DNA from: Amycolatopsis cihanbeyliensis | GTDB lineage: Bacteria > Actinomycetota > Actinomycetes > Mycobacteriales > Pseudonocardiaceae | NCBI RefSeq assembly: GCF_006715045.1 | Contig: NZ_VFML01000001.1 | Coordinates: 3,874,501-3,938,500, forward strand | Reading direction: 5' to 3' | Length of the DNA stretch: 64,000 bases | Shown here: positions 1-8,031 of the stretch, one piece after another | How positions within the stretch are numbered: the first letter of the stretch is position 1 | Layout of the letters: every line of letters starts with the position of its first letter | Position numbers and translations under genes: made by a program | The notes under the pieces: generated by a model | What the model saw: only the letters and a program-made list of their open reading frames with translations | What the model was told of the DNA's origin: nothing | Database searches by the model: none

Positions 1-488
1 GCCGCGATCGCGCCGACGTCCCAGATCTCGTCCTCGGTCAGCCCGGCGGCGCGGGCCGCGGCCACCTGCTCCTCGCCGAACCGGGCGGAGTCCCGCGCCA
101 GCGCGAGCGCGAGGTCGACGATCGCCCGGCCGCGCCGGTCCAGGTCCACCTGCCAGGGGTTGCTGGACACCCGGTCCGCCAGCTCCGGGTCCTTGGCCCT
201 GATCCGCAGGATCGCGCCGTGCGCCACCACGCAGTAGGTGCAGTGGTTCGCCCCGGAGGTGGCCACCACCACCAGCTCCCGCTCGGCCTTGCTCAGGCCG
301 TCCGGCCGCTCCATCAGTGCGTCGTGGTAGTCCAGGAACGCCCGCAGCTCGGCGGGGCGGTGCCCGAGCGCGCGGAAGATGTTCGGCACGAACCCGGACT
401 TCTCCGCGATCGCCTCGATCCGCCCGCGCAGGTCCGCGGGTAGCTCCTCTGGTTCGACGGTGCCGAACCTGCTCACCTGGTCACCCAT
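1..488 (-). CDS. Carboxymuconolactone decarboxylase / AhpD-like peroxidase-related protein (3' end outside window)
   Basis: The reading frame starts at ATG 488 on the minus strand and runs off the left edge, so only about 162 N-terminal residues are seen. It contains a CxxC followed by His (Cys83-TY-Cys86-VVA-His90), the redox/proton-relay signature of the alkylhydroperoxidase D / carboxymuconolactone decarboxylase fold. The stretch before it (LSKAERELVVVATSGAN) is typical of peroxidase-related proteins of this superfamily. Members usually reduce peroxides through the two cysteines; the substrate cannot be told from the sequence. It diverges from the YCII/sigma factor genes with only about 75 bp between start codons, so promoters may overlap. 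The family assignment is firm and the specific activity is not. Confidence 0.8.
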   Translation of the reverse strand, partial: MGDQVSRFGTVEPEELPADLRGRIEAIAEKSGFVPNIFRALGHRPAELRAFLDYHDALMERPDGLSKAERELVVVATSGANHCTYCVVAHGAILRIRAKDPELADRVSSNPWQVDLDRRGRAIVDLALALARDSARFGEEQVAAARAAGLTEDEIWDVGAIA

Positions 489-563
489 GTCGGCCACACT
501 AGTGGTGTCGATTCGGCGCGGTCTCGTTCGTCATACCGGCGAACCAACCCGGAGGAGGAGACC

Positions 564-920
564 ATGCCCAGTTATGTCGGGTTCCTGCGCAACCCGGTCA
601 AGGCCTATACCGGGCTCAGCCCGGACGAGGCACAGCGAACCCTGGACGAGTACCTCGCCTGGAACGCCGAGCGGGAGCGGGCGGGCACCCCGGTTTCCGG
701 CGGCGGGCTTTCCCGTGGCGGCCGGGTGGTTCGCCTTGCCGGGGGCGAGCTGACCTCGACCGACGGCCCGCACACCGAGTCGAGCGAGATCGTCGGCGGG
801 TACCTGGTGCTCGAGGCGGCCGATCTGGACCAGGCGGAAAAGATCTTCGGCAGCCACCCGCACCTGGCGATCGGGTCGATCGAGGTGCGAGCCATCGGCG
901 AGCGGGGCTGCACGGACTGA
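564..920 (+). CDS. YCII-related (DGPF) protein 1
   Basis: This 118-residue protein is preceded by a strong ribosome site (GGAGGAGGAG, 551-560) four bases before ATG 564. It has the ferredoxin-like YCII/DGPF pattern: an N-terminal strand, GGGL around residue 48, a TDGPHTESSEIVGGYLVLEA core and a conserved SHPHLAIGSIEVRAI C-terminus. YCII-like proteins are small dimers related to muconolactone isomerase folds; no reaction is established for the DGPF branch. It is the first of two paralogues in front of an ECF sigma factor gene, the arrangement reported for ECF group 42, where DGPF proteins are linked to the sigma factor. The pairing suggests a shared role in signal sensing or as sigma targets, which is inference. 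Confidence 0.85.
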   Translation: MPSYVGFLRNPVKAYTGLSPDEAQRTLDEYLAWNAERERAGTPVSGGGLSRGGRVVRLAGGELTSTDGPHTESSEIVGGYLVLEAADLDQAEKIFGSHPHLAIGSIEVRAIGERGCTD

Positions 921-995
921 GTACCGCGCGTTGCGGAACAGACGTTGGGACAAGCATTGGGACAAGCATGGGGGAACAGACACCGAGGAGGCGGG

Positions 996-1340
996 ATGAC
1001 CAAGTACATCAGCTTCGCCGTCGGCGGCGGCGACGACCCGGCGTGGGCCGATCCGGAGCGGGCGGAGCAGGCGTTGCAGGCCTACCTCGCCTGGGACGAG
1101 AGGCTGCGCGAGCAGGGCAGGATGGTCGACGGCGGAGGGCTGGGCGACGAGGCGAAGGTACTGCGCAAGAACGGCGAGGGCGTGGTGGTCAGCAACGGGC
1201 CGTTCGCCGAGACGCAGGACGTCGTCGGCGGCTACGCCGTGTTCGAGGCGGAGAGCATGGCCGAGGCGGTCGAGCTGTGCCGGGACCACCCGCACCTCGA
1301 CTTCGGGTTCATCGAGATCAGGGAGCTGACCCTCGAATGA
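996..1340 (+). CDS. YCII-related (DGPF) protein 2
   Basis: The longer open frame begins at 945, but ATG 996 is preferred because it lies just after GAGGAGGCGGG (985-995) and begins the conserved MTKYISFAVGG strand. The 114-residue product is a diverged paralogue of the upstream gene, with GGGL, SNGPFAETQDVVGGYAVFEA and DHPHLDFGFIEIREL. Its stop overlaps the start of the ECF sigma factor gene (ATGA at 1337-1340), indicating translational coupling. DGPF proteins next to ECF42 sigma factors are a known conserved association; the molecular role is unknown. Two DGPF genes in a row suggest duplication and possible heterodimers. Confidence 0.87.
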   Translation: MTKYISFAVGGGDDPAWADPERAEQALQAYLAWDERLREQGRMVDGGGLGDEAKVLRKNGEGVVVSNGPFAETQDVVGGYAVFEAESMAEAVELCRDHPHLDFGFIEIRELTLE

Positions 1341-2560
1341 CCGTACCGGCCGGCGTGGTGGAGCACCTGTTCCGGCACAGCGCGGGGCGGATCACCGCCA
1401 CGCTGGCCCGTACCCTCGGCGCGGACCGGCTCGACCTCGCCGAGGACTGCGTCGCCGACGCGCTGGAGCAGGCGCTGCGCACCTGGCCACACTGCGGCAT
1501 ACCGGACAACCCGAGTGCCTGGCTGTTCCGCGCCGCCCGCAACCGCGCCCTCGACCTGCTGCGCAGGGAACGCACGCTACGCGCGAAGCTGCCCGCGTTG
1601 GCCGATCTGAGTGCCGCGGGTACCCCGGCAACCGGGGACGCGGAGCTGGCACTGATGCTGCTGTGCTGCCACCCGGAGCTGCCCCAGGTGTCCCAGGTGG
1701 CGCTCACCCTGAAGACCGTCGGCGGGCTCGGCGTGCCGGAGATCGCCGGCGCCCTGCTGACCAGGCCGGCGACCGTGGCCCAGCGGCTGGTGCGGGCGAA
1801 ACGCTGGCTGCGCGAGTGCGGGCAACGGGTCGAGCTGCCGCCACCGGACGCCCTTCCCGGTCGGGTGGACAGCGTGCTGGCGGTGCTGTACCTGCTGTTC
1901 ACCGAGGGCTACCGCGCCACCAGCGGGGACGCCGCCGTACGCGGCGAGCTGTGCGGGGAGGCGATCCGGCTCGGCAGGTTGCTGCTCGCCGACCGGCGCA
2001 CCGACCTGCCACGGGCGCGAGCGCTGCTCGCGCTGATGCTGCTGCAGGCGGGCAGGCTGCCGGCCAGGGTGGACGAGTGCGGCGAGCTGGTGCTGCTGCC
2101 CGAGCAGGACCGCGACCGCTGGGACCGGGCACTGGTCGCCGAGGGCACCCGTACCTTCGCCACCGCCTGCGCCGGTCCGGAACTGTCCGCGTACCACGTG
2201 GAAGCCGCGATCGCGCTGTGCCACGTCGCCGCCGAGACCCCGGAACGCACCGACTGGCCCCGGATCCTCGAACTGTACGACCAGTTGCTCGAGCTGCGGC
2301 CGTCCCCGGTCACCCGGCTGAACCGGGCGATCGCGCTGGCCATGGTGCACGGGCCCGCGGCAGGGATCGCCGAGCTGGAGGCGCTGGAGGACGAGCCGCG
2401 GCTGGCCACGTACCTGCCGCTGCCCACCGCCTTCGGGGCCCTGTACCTGCGGGCGGGGCAGCCACACCTGGCCGCCGACCACTACCGCCGCGCGCTGCTG
2501 CTGCCCTGCTCGGAGCCGCAACGCCGGTTCCTGCTGCGCAAGCTGGCCGAGTGCGGCTGA
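1337..2560 (+). CDS. ECF42-type RNA polymerase sigma factor with C-terminal TPR-like extension
   Basis: I chose ATG 1337, which overlaps the upstream stop, giving 407 residues. Region sigma2 lies at about 5-90 (DLAEDCVADALEQALRTW, then NPSAWLFRAARNRALDLLRR) and sigma4 at about 110-165 (LGVPEIAGALLTRPATVAQRL helix-turn-helix). The remaining 240 residues form a helical extension with the AIALAMVHGPAAGIAELEAL and RAGQPHLAADHYRRAL patterns of DUF6596/TPR-like domains. That architecture and the DGPF neighbours define ECF group 42. No anti-sigma gene follows, and in this group the C-terminal extension is thought to control activity. The gene would be co-transcribed with the two DGPF genes. Confidence 0.9.
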   Translation: MTVPAGVVEHLFRHSAGRITATLARTLGADRLDLAEDCVADALEQALRTWPHCGIPDNPSAWLFRAARNRALDLLRRERTLRAKLPALADLSAAGTPATGDAELALMLLCCHPELPQVSQVALTLKTVGGLGVPEIAGALLTRPATVAQRLVRAKRWLRECGQRVELPPPDALPGRVDSVLAVLYLLFTEGYRATSGDAAVRGELCGEAIRLGRLLLADRRTDLPRARALLALMLLQAGRLPARVDECGELVLLPEQDRDRWDRALVAEGTRTFATACAGPELSAYHVEAAIALCHVAAETPERTDWPRILELYDQLLELRPSPVTRLNRAIALAMVHGPAAGIAELEALEDEPRLATYLPLPTAFGALYLRAGQPHLAADHYRRALLLPCSEPQRRFLLRKLAECG

Positions 2561-2596
2561 GAGCGTTCTTGGCGGCGGTCTGTTACACCGGAGCGC

Positions 2597-3280
2597 GTGG
2601 ACTGGACGGCTTACGTCGACAACTACTGCGAGCGGATCGCGCCGGGGCTGTGGGGAGAGCCGCTGAACACCGTCAGCAACCTGGCCTTCCTGGTCGCGGC
2701 GGTACTGATCTGGCGGAAGGCACGGACCGCCGCCGACCCGCGGCTCGCCCGCACGCTGGCCGTGCTGCTCGGCCTGATCTTCCTGGCCAGCACCGCCTTC
2801 CACGCGCTCGCGGTGCGCTGGGCCGCGGCCGCGGACTCCGGATTCATCCTGGTGTTCGTGCTGTACTACGCGGTGCTGTTCCCCCGGTTGTTCTTCGGGG
2901 TGCGGCGGCGGCTGGCCTGGCTGGCCGCGCCCGCGTTCATCGCCTTCACCGCGCTGGTCACCGCGGTGTTCGCGAGTATCGGGTTCGGCTCCAGCTACCT
3001 GGCCCCGCTGCTCGGCCTGTTCGCCTTCGCGCTGCTGCTGGCCTTCGCCAGGGACCGCACGCTGCGGCCGTACTGGCGGAACTTCGCGCTGGCCGGCGGG
3101 GTGTTCACGGTGTCGCTGTCACTGCGCACCGCCGACCACTCGGTATGCGGCAGTTTCCCGCCCGGCACACACTTCCTGTGGCACCTGCTGAACGCCTGCG
3201 TGCTGTACCTGGTCTCGCACACCGCGCTGCGCCGCGCCGAGCAGGCGCGGCCCGCGTCACCCGCTGCCGACCGGGCGTAG
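2597..3280 (+). CDS. Alkaline-ceramidase-like integral membrane hydrolase (CREST superfamily)
   Basis: Starts at GTG 2597 and encodes 227 residues with about seven membrane segments. The zinc-site spacing of alkaline ceramidases is fully present: Ser65-x3-His69-x10-Asp80 in one helix and His192-x3-His196 (THFLWH) in another, matching the S/H/D...H/H arrangement of human ACER3. The N-terminus (YCER...LWGEPLNTVSNLAFL) also resembles the calcium-binding and TM1 region of that family. It would hydrolyse an amide bond in a lipid at the membrane; the natural substrate in an actinomycete is unknown because ceramides are not usual there. It lies 36 bp after the sigma factor gene and converges on the symporter gene with a 24-bp overlap of 3' ends. 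Confidence 0.8.
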   Translation: MDWTAYVDNYCERIAPGLWGEPLNTVSNLAFLVAAVLIWRKARTAADPRLARTLAVLLGLIFLASTAFHALAVRWAAAADSGFILVFVLYYAVLFPRLFFGVRRRLAWLAAPAFIAFTALVTAVFASIGFGSSYLAPLLGLFAFALLLAFARDRTLRPYWRNFALAGGVFTVSLSLRTADHSVCGSFPPGTHFLWHLLNACVLYLVSHTALRRAEQARPASPAADRA

Positions 3281-4891
3281 GTTCTCGTCGTGCTCGTCCA
3301 CGTGGTAGTCCTCCCCGTGCGTGGTGTCCAGCCCGGGGAACACCTTCAGCCTGCGAGCCAGCAGGGTGACCAGTGCGGCCACCACCAGGTTGGCTGCCAG
3401 CGCGACGATGCCGACGTAGATCTGCACCGGTGACCCGGCGAACGGCTCCCAGCCGAACAGGTTCAGCTTGCCGAGCGCCAGCGCCGAGCCGCCGAAGTGA
3501 TCCTTGCCCGCGGCCGGGTTGGGGATGGTGTAGAGCAGGTAGAGGCCCCAGCCCATGCCGACGACCCATCCCGCGACCAGGCCCCACCGGTGCAGCCAGC
3601 GGGTGTACAGCGCGATGGCCACCGCGGGCAGGGTCTGCAGAATGATCACCCCGCCGATCAGTTGCAGGTCGATCGCGTACTGCGGGTCGATGCCGACGAT
3701 GAACAGCACCGCGCCGAACTTCACCACCAGCGAGGCGGCCTTGGCCTGCCTGGCCTCCTGCCGCGGGGTGGCACCCCGCTTGAGGTACTCCTTGTAGATG
3801 TTGCGGGTCCACAGGTTGGCCGCCGCGATGGACATGATCGCCGCGGGCACCAGCGCGCCGATCCCGATCGCGGCGAAGGCGATGCCGGCGAACCAGGAAG
3901 GGAACATGTCGCTGAACAGGTTCGGCACGATGGTGTTGCCGTCCGGCCGGCCGGTGGCGTTGTTCATCAACGGCTTGGTGCCCGCCGCGATCGCAGCGAA
4001 GCCGAGCAGGGCGAGCAGCCCGAGCAGCACCGAGTAGGCGGGCAGCGCGGACATGTTCCGCTTCAGCACATCCCGGCCGCGAGAGGCGAGCGCCCCGGTC
4101 GCGGCGTGCGGGTAGAGGAACAGCGCGAGCGCCGAGCCCAGCGCCAGGGTGGCGTACTGGAGCTGGTTGTTCCCGTTCAGCAGGATCCCGTCGTTCGGGG
4201 AGGGCGTGGCGGCGAACTTCTCCTGCGCCGCCCCGAAGATCTCGCTCCAGCCGCCGAGCTTGGCCGGCAGGTAGAACACCGCGACCAGGATGACCACGTA
4301 GATCAGCACGTCCTTGACGAACGCGATCAGCGCCGGCGCGCGCAGCCCCGACTGGTAGGTGTACAGCGCGAGGATGACGAAGGCGATCAGCAACGGAAGA
4401 TGGCCGAGCAAGCCGGACTCGTTGAACCCCATGGTGCGCAGCACCGCCTCCAGCCCGACCAGCTGCAGCGCGATGTACGGCATGGTGGCGACGATTCCGG
4501 TCACCGCCACCAGCAGGGCCAGCGTCGGCGAACCGTACCTGCCACGCACGAAGTCGGCGGGGGTGACGTAGCCACGCGCCCTGGACACCGACCACAGCCG
4601 CAGCAGCGGCAGGAACACCAGCGGGTAGGCGATGATCGTGTAGGGCATCGCGAAGAAGCCCATCGCGCCGGCGCCGAACAGCAGCGCGGGCACCGCGACG
4701 AAGGTGTAGGCGGTGTAGAGGTCGCCGCCGATCAGGAACCAGGTGATCCAGGAGCCGAACTTGCGGCCGCCGAGCCCCCATTCGTCCAGATGGTCGAGGG
4801 TGGCCGCGGCCCGCCACCGGGACGCGACGAAGCCGAGCACGGTGACCAGCAGGAACAGCACGCAGAAGATGGTCAGCTCAACCCACTGCAT
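3257..4891 (-). CDS. Sodium:solute symporter (SSS family), probable monocarboxylate transporter
   Basis: The open frame extends upstream, but the true start is ATG 4891, which overlaps the stop of the DUF3311 gene (TGATG). The 544-residue product has about 13 hydrophobic segments and the SSS pattern, including LGGRKFGSWITWFLIGGDLYT near the N-terminus and GIGALVPAAIMSIAAANLWTRNIYK in the core. A DUF3311 small membrane protein immediately upstream is characteristic of the MctP-type monocarboxylate (acetate/pyruvate/propionate) symporters, so organic acid uptake driven by sodium or protons is the most likely role. The C-terminal tail is hydrophilic and acidic. Substrate specificity is inferred from this context only. 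Confidence 0.88.
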   Translation of the reverse strand: MQWVELTIFCVLFLLVTVLGFVASRWRAAATLDHLDEWGLGGRKFGSWITWFLIGGDLYTAYTFVAVPALLFGAGAMGFFAMPYTIIAYPLVFLPLLRLWSVSRARGYVTPADFVRGRYGSPTLALLVAVTGIVATMPYIALQLVGLEAVLRTMGFNESGLLGHLPLLIAFVILALYTYQSGLRAPALIAFVKDVLIYVVILVAVFYLPAKLGGWSEIFGAAQEKFAATPSPNDGILLNGNNQLQYATLALGSALALFLYPHAATGALASRGRDVLKRNMSALPAYSVLLGLLALLGFAAIAAGTKPLMNNATGRPDGNTIVPNLFSDMFPSWFAGIAFAAIGIGALVPAAIMSIAAANLWTRNIYKEYLKRGATPRQEARQAKAASLVVKFGAVLFIVGIDPQYAIDLQLIGGVIILQTLPAVAIALYTRWLHRWGLVAGWVVGMGWGLYLLYTIPNPAAGKDHFGGSALALGKLNLFGWEPFAGSPVQIYVGIVALAANLVVAALVTLLARRLKVFPGLDTTHGEDYHVDEHDENLRPVGSG

Positions 4892-5172
4892 CAGCCGTGG
4901 CTCCCCTCGTCCAGGTCGTCCACGTCCCCGTCCCGCGCCGGCGGGGCCGGGGTGGTCGGCTTGTTCCGCGTCCCGCGGTACACCAGCACGGTGCAGAGCA
5001 CACCGATCGCGATCCCGACGAACTGGAACCAGTAGAAGAACGGCATGCCGAACAACTCGGGATCCGCCCGGTTGTACAGCGGCGTGATCAGGATCCAGAA
5101 CGGGATGAGCAGCAGCAGGTTCCACGGGCTGAACCGCAGCCCGCCTCCGCCACCGGCCTTACCTGCGGACAT
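4891..5172 (-). CDS. DUF3311 small membrane protein, partner of the symporter
   Basis: A 93-residue protein with two hydrophobic segments (about residues 14-32, SPWNLLLLIPFWILITPLYN, and 44-65, FFYWFQFVGIAIGVLCTVLVY). It matches DUF3311, whose genes almost always precede SSS-family monocarboxylate symporters, as here with a one-base stop/start overlap. DUF3311 proteins are presumed accessory or stabilising subunits of the transporter. The C-terminal 25 residues are acidic and probably cytoplasmic. The start ATG 5172 follows a GGTGAGGTGGC purine-rich site. No catalytic motif is present. Confidence 0.85.
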   Translation of the reverse strand: MSAGKAGGGGGLRFSPWNLLLLIPFWILITPLYNRADPELFGMPFFYWFQFVGIAIGVLCTVLVYRGTRNKPTTPAPPARDGDVDDLDEGSHG

Positions 5173-5286
5173 GCCACCTCACCTCGGTCGTGCGGTGTTG
5201 CTGAGCGGACAGACCCTACCGCTATGCATGAAGGCGGTACACCGTGTGCGGGGAACCACCCACACGGGTAGACAAGGGGAGGAAAT

Positions 5287-5799
5287 ATGCGCAAGAAGTG
5301 GCAACGTGGAATCGGAGCCGTGGCGAGCGCGCTCGTCCTCGGGGTCACCGGCAGCACCGCGGCGGCCACGGCCGAGCCGGACGCGGGGCGAACCGGGGGA
5401 CACGACCACGACCTGCGGCAGATCGAGCGGCTGCGGCTACAGCAGGAACGGGCCTGGCGCGAGCACGACGGGGCCGCCTTCGCCGCGACCTTCACCCCGG
5501 ACGGCGACATGGTGACCTTCAACGGCGACCACCTGCGCACCCGCCGCGGTATCGCCACCGGGATGCAGTACTACTTCGACAACTTCATCCCGTACAACCA
5601 GATCAGGATGCTGGACGAGCACCTCCGGTTCGCCGGGCCGGACCTGGCGTTCGCGGTGCGCACCTCCTGCATCGTGCCGCGGGGTGAACGGGACTGCCGC
5701 GATGGCTCGCTGTCCACCAACACCAACGTGCTCACCCAGCGGCACGGCCGGTGGCCGCAGGAGTCCTTCCAGAACACCAGGAAGTTCGAGGTCGGCTGA
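5287..5799 (+). CDS. Secreted SgcJ/EcaC-like (SnoaL/NTF2-fold) protein
   Basis: The start ATG 5287 follows GGGGAGGAAAT (5276-5286). The 170-residue product begins with a Sec signal peptide (KKWQR basic region, hydrophobic AVASALVLGVTGSTAAATA, cleavage near residue 29). The mature part has the NTF2-like pattern of SgcJ/EcaC proteins: an N-terminal helix IERLRLQQERAWREHDGAAFAATFTPDGDMVTFNG, then a beta-rich half ending in GRWPQESFQNTRKF. Such domains are ligand-binding or act in secondary metabolism, but the exported version has no defined function. Two Cys (in the TSCIVPRGERDCRDG stretch) could form a disulphide. It stands alone with its own terminator. Confidence 0.8.
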   Translation: MRKKWQRGIGAVASALVLGVTGSTAAATAEPDAGRTGGHDHDLRQIERLRLQQERAWREHDGAAFAATFTPDGDMVTFNGDHLRTRRGIATGMQYYFDNFIPYNQIRMLDEHLRFAGPDLAFAVRTSCIVPRGERDCRDGSLSTNTNVLTQRHGRWPQESFQNTRKFEVG

Positions 5800-5806
5800 T
5801 ACCCGG

Positions 5807-5837
5807 ACGGTGACGGGCCGCTCCGGTCCGTCACCGT
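5807..5837 (+). terminator. Rho-independent-like hairpin after the SgcJ-like gene
   Basis: A 10-bp perfect inverted repeat (ACGGTGACGG at 5807-5816 and CCGTCACCGT at 5828-5837) with an 11-base loop lies 8 bases after the stop codon. There is no clear T-run, as is common in high-GC actinobacteria. Confidence 0.6.
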
Positions 5838-5963
5838 TCCGTGGTTTCCACCGAACGTACGGTTGCCCCACCCCCGCCCGCCGGATATCAATGTTTCGTC
5901 GCAGGCAGAGGGCTTACACAAACGGCTGCGACGAAAGCGACAAACCGATTAAGGGGCAACTCT

Positions 5964-7571
5964 ATGAAACGTACGCGCCTCGCCGTGTTGATCCCGGCGA
6001 TGGCGGGCACCCTGCTGGCCGGAGTCACTCCGGCGCTCGCGGAGCCGGCGGACGAACTTCCGCCGAACTCCACGAACATCCCCGCCCGCTACGCGAACCA
6101 GGTCCTTGCCTGGCATCCCTGCACCGAGGACGAGTTGCCCGGCCCGCCGCCACCGGGCGCGGAGGACATCGAGTGCGCGACCTTCAACGCCCCGCGCAAC
6201 TGGAACCGGGTGGACGACAAGATCGACGTGTCCATCGCGGTGAGCAGGCTCAAGGCCACCGGCGGTGAGGCGACCGCCAGCGTGCTGACCAACCCGGGCG
6301 GCCCCGGCGCGCCCGGCCGGATGTTCCCCGCGCGGCTGCGGAACCAGCCGAAGCTGCGTGAGCACCAGGAGATCATCGGCTTCGACCCGCGCGGTACCGG
6401 GGAGAGCACCAACATCACCTGCGGGGGCGCGATCGGCACCGGCGACTCGCTGGACCCGCGCAACCGGCACCCGCGCAACCTGAACCTCATCCTGCAGGCG
6501 ACCAAGTACGCGGCCCACTCCTGCCAGCACCTTTCCGGTGAGCTCGGGCCATTGATCAACACCCACCAGACGGTCCGGGACATCGACCTGCTGCGCCTGC
6601 TGCTCGACCGAGGCAAGATCAACTGGGTCGGGTACTCCGCGGGCACCTGGCTGGGCGCGCACTACGCGACCACCTTCCCGGACCGCACCGGCCGGTTCGT
6701 GCTGGACTCGGCGACCGAGTTCACCACCACCTGGCAGAAGTCCTTCGACTGGCAGCCGCTCGGCTTCGAGCGCCGCTGGCGGCAAGACTTCCTGCCGTGG
6801 ATGGCAAGGTACGACTCGGTGTACCACTTCGGCACCACCGGGGAGCAGGCAAGGCAGACCTACGAGGACGTACGTGCCGCGCTGGCCGAGCGGCCGGTGG
6901 AGGTCGACGGCGAGCGGGTCGGCCCGAACGAGCTGGACTCCACCATCGCCGGCTCGCTGTACAGCAAGCGGTCCTTCATCGGCCTTGCCGAGCACCTGGT
7001 GAACGTGCGCACGCTGATCGAGGGCGGCGCCTCGGCTCAGCAGCAGGCCACGGCGGCCAGGGAGGTCAAGGCGAAGAACCCGGACACCGAGATCACCGGC
7101 CCGCAGCCGCTGAGGGTGCCGACCGACTACGACGACGCCTACGACGCGAGCTTCTGGACCATCCCGTGCAACGAGGGCCCGTGGGAGGGCAACCGGCGCA
7201 GCGTGATCCGGCAGTCCGAGCGGCTCGGCGAGCAGTACCCGCTGCTCGGCTGGGGCTGGCTGATCCAGCCGTGCATCTTCTGGAAGAACAAGCCGATCGA
7301 CCTGCCGGAGGTGGACGGCGAGGGCGTGCCGCCGGTGCTGATCGTGCAGTCGGTGCATGACCCGGCCACCCCGATCGAGGGCGCCCAGCGGGCGCACCGG
7401 GCGTTCGAGGGTTCCCGGATGCTGACCATCACCGACGAGGGCGACCACGGCATCTACGCGGGCGGCAATGCCTGCGCGGACAACGTGGTGGAGCGCTACC
7501 TTGTGGACGGCGTCGTTCCGGAGGACACGAGCTGCCCTGGGCTGCCGCTACCGGTGCCACCGGGCGCCTGA
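5964..7571 (+). CDS. Secreted alpha/beta-hydrolase, tripeptidyl aminopeptidase family (TAP-like C-terminus)
   Basis: ATG 5964 is chosen over the upstream in-frame start because it follows AAGGGGCAA and begins a signal peptide (MKRTRLAVLIPAMAG...TPALA, cleavage about residue 27). The 535-residue enzyme has the nucleophile elbow WVGYSAG, an oxyanion segment LTNPGGPGAPGR, and a C-terminal TAP-like domain with catalytic Asp (QSVHDPATPIEGA) and His (DEGDHGIYAGGN). Actinomycete homologues (Slp/Tap) remove tripeptides or single residues from protein N-termini outside the cell or at the wall. It has no lipobox, so it is probably fully exported. It is monocistronic and ends at a strong hairpin shared with the convergent operon. 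Confidence 0.9.
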   Translation: MKRTRLAVLIPAMAGTLLAGVTPALAEPADELPPNSTNIPARYANQVLAWHPCTEDELPGPPPPGAEDIECATFNAPRNWNRVDDKIDVSIAVSRLKATGGEATASVLTNPGGPGAPGRMFPARLRNQPKLREHQEIIGFDPRGTGESTNITCGGAIGTGDSLDPRNRHPRNLNLILQATKYAAHSCQHLSGELGPLINTHQTVRDIDLLRLLLDRGKINWVGYSAGTWLGAHYATTFPDRTGRFVLDSATEFTTTWQKSFDWQPLGFERRWRQDFLPWMARYDSVYHFGTTGEQARQTYEDVRAALAERPVEVDGERVGPNELDSTIAGSLYSKRSFIGLAEHLVNVRTLIEGGASAQQQATAAREVKAKNPDTEITGPQPLRVPTDYDDAYDASFWTIPCNEGPWEGNRRSVIRQSERLGEQYPLLGWGWLIQPCIFWKNKPIDLPEVDGEGVPPVLIVQSVHDPATPIEGAQRAHRAFEGSRMLTITDEGDHGIYAGGNACADNVVERYLVDGVVPEDTSCPGLPLPVPPGA

Positions 7572-7589
7572 CGACCCCGGTACCAGGAA

Positions 7590-7620
7590 GGGCCCGCCGA
7601 GCAACCCGCTCGGCGGGCCC
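7590..7620. terminator. Bidirectional terminator between convergent genes
   Basis: A perfect 13-bp inverted repeat (GGGCCCGCCGAGC at 7590-7602, its complement at 7608-7620) with a 5-base loop sits between the stop codons of the peptidase (7571) and the minus-strand operon (7628). It is followed by TTGCT on the plus strand. Confidence 0.8.
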
Positions 7621-7627
7621 TTGCTCA

Positions 7628-8026
7628 TCAGCCGCTGGTCGGCGCCACCGTCGGCGGGTTCGGGGTCTGGGACCCCGGCGGAGCCGCCGGGGGCGTGGTG
7701 GCCTGGCGCGGGCTGACGGTCGCGCTCGGACCCGGTGGGCCGCTGGGGCTCGGGGTGCCGGGAGTGCTCGGCTCCGGCGTGGTGCGCACCGACGCGGGGC
7801 CCGGTCCCGCGGGCACGGCGGGGCCACGCTGCCCCGGGTCGAGGGTGACCGCGATCGCCACCACCGCGGCCACCGTGGTCAGCGCACTCGCGGCGATGGC
7901 GAGCCCCCGGTTCCGGCGCCGTGCCCGCCTGCCGCGACGCAGGATGTCGGCGACGTCGAGGCCGACCGGCGGGTCGTCACCCGCGGCACCGGCGCGGAAA
8001 AGGGCACGCACGTCCTCGTCTCGCAT
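7628..8026 (-). CDS. Putative anti-sigma factor, single-pass membrane protein
   Basis: A GTG at 8035 is in frame, but the AGGAGG site at 8036-8041 is correctly spaced (9-10 bases) for ATG 8026, so the product is 132 residues. The N-terminal 30 residues (RDEDVRALFRAGAAGDDPP...DVADILRRGRRARRR) resemble the cytoplasmic part of small actinobacterial anti-sigma proteins. One membrane helix follows (about 36-55, LAIAASALTTVAAVVAIAVTL) and a 75-residue Pro/Ser/Thr-rich outer tail. Its gene directly follows a SigE-family sigma gene, which fits an anti-sigma role. No zinc-binding HxxxCxxC motif is present, so the assignment rests on position and topology. Confidence 0.65.
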   Translation of the reverse strand: MRDEDVRALFRAGAAGDDPPVGLDVADILRRGRRARRRNRGLAIAASALTTVAAVVAIAVTLDPGQRGPAVPAGPGPASVRTTPEPSTPGTPSPSGPPGPSATVSPRQATTPPAAPPGSQTPNPPTVAPTSG

Positions 8027-8031
8027 CCGGC

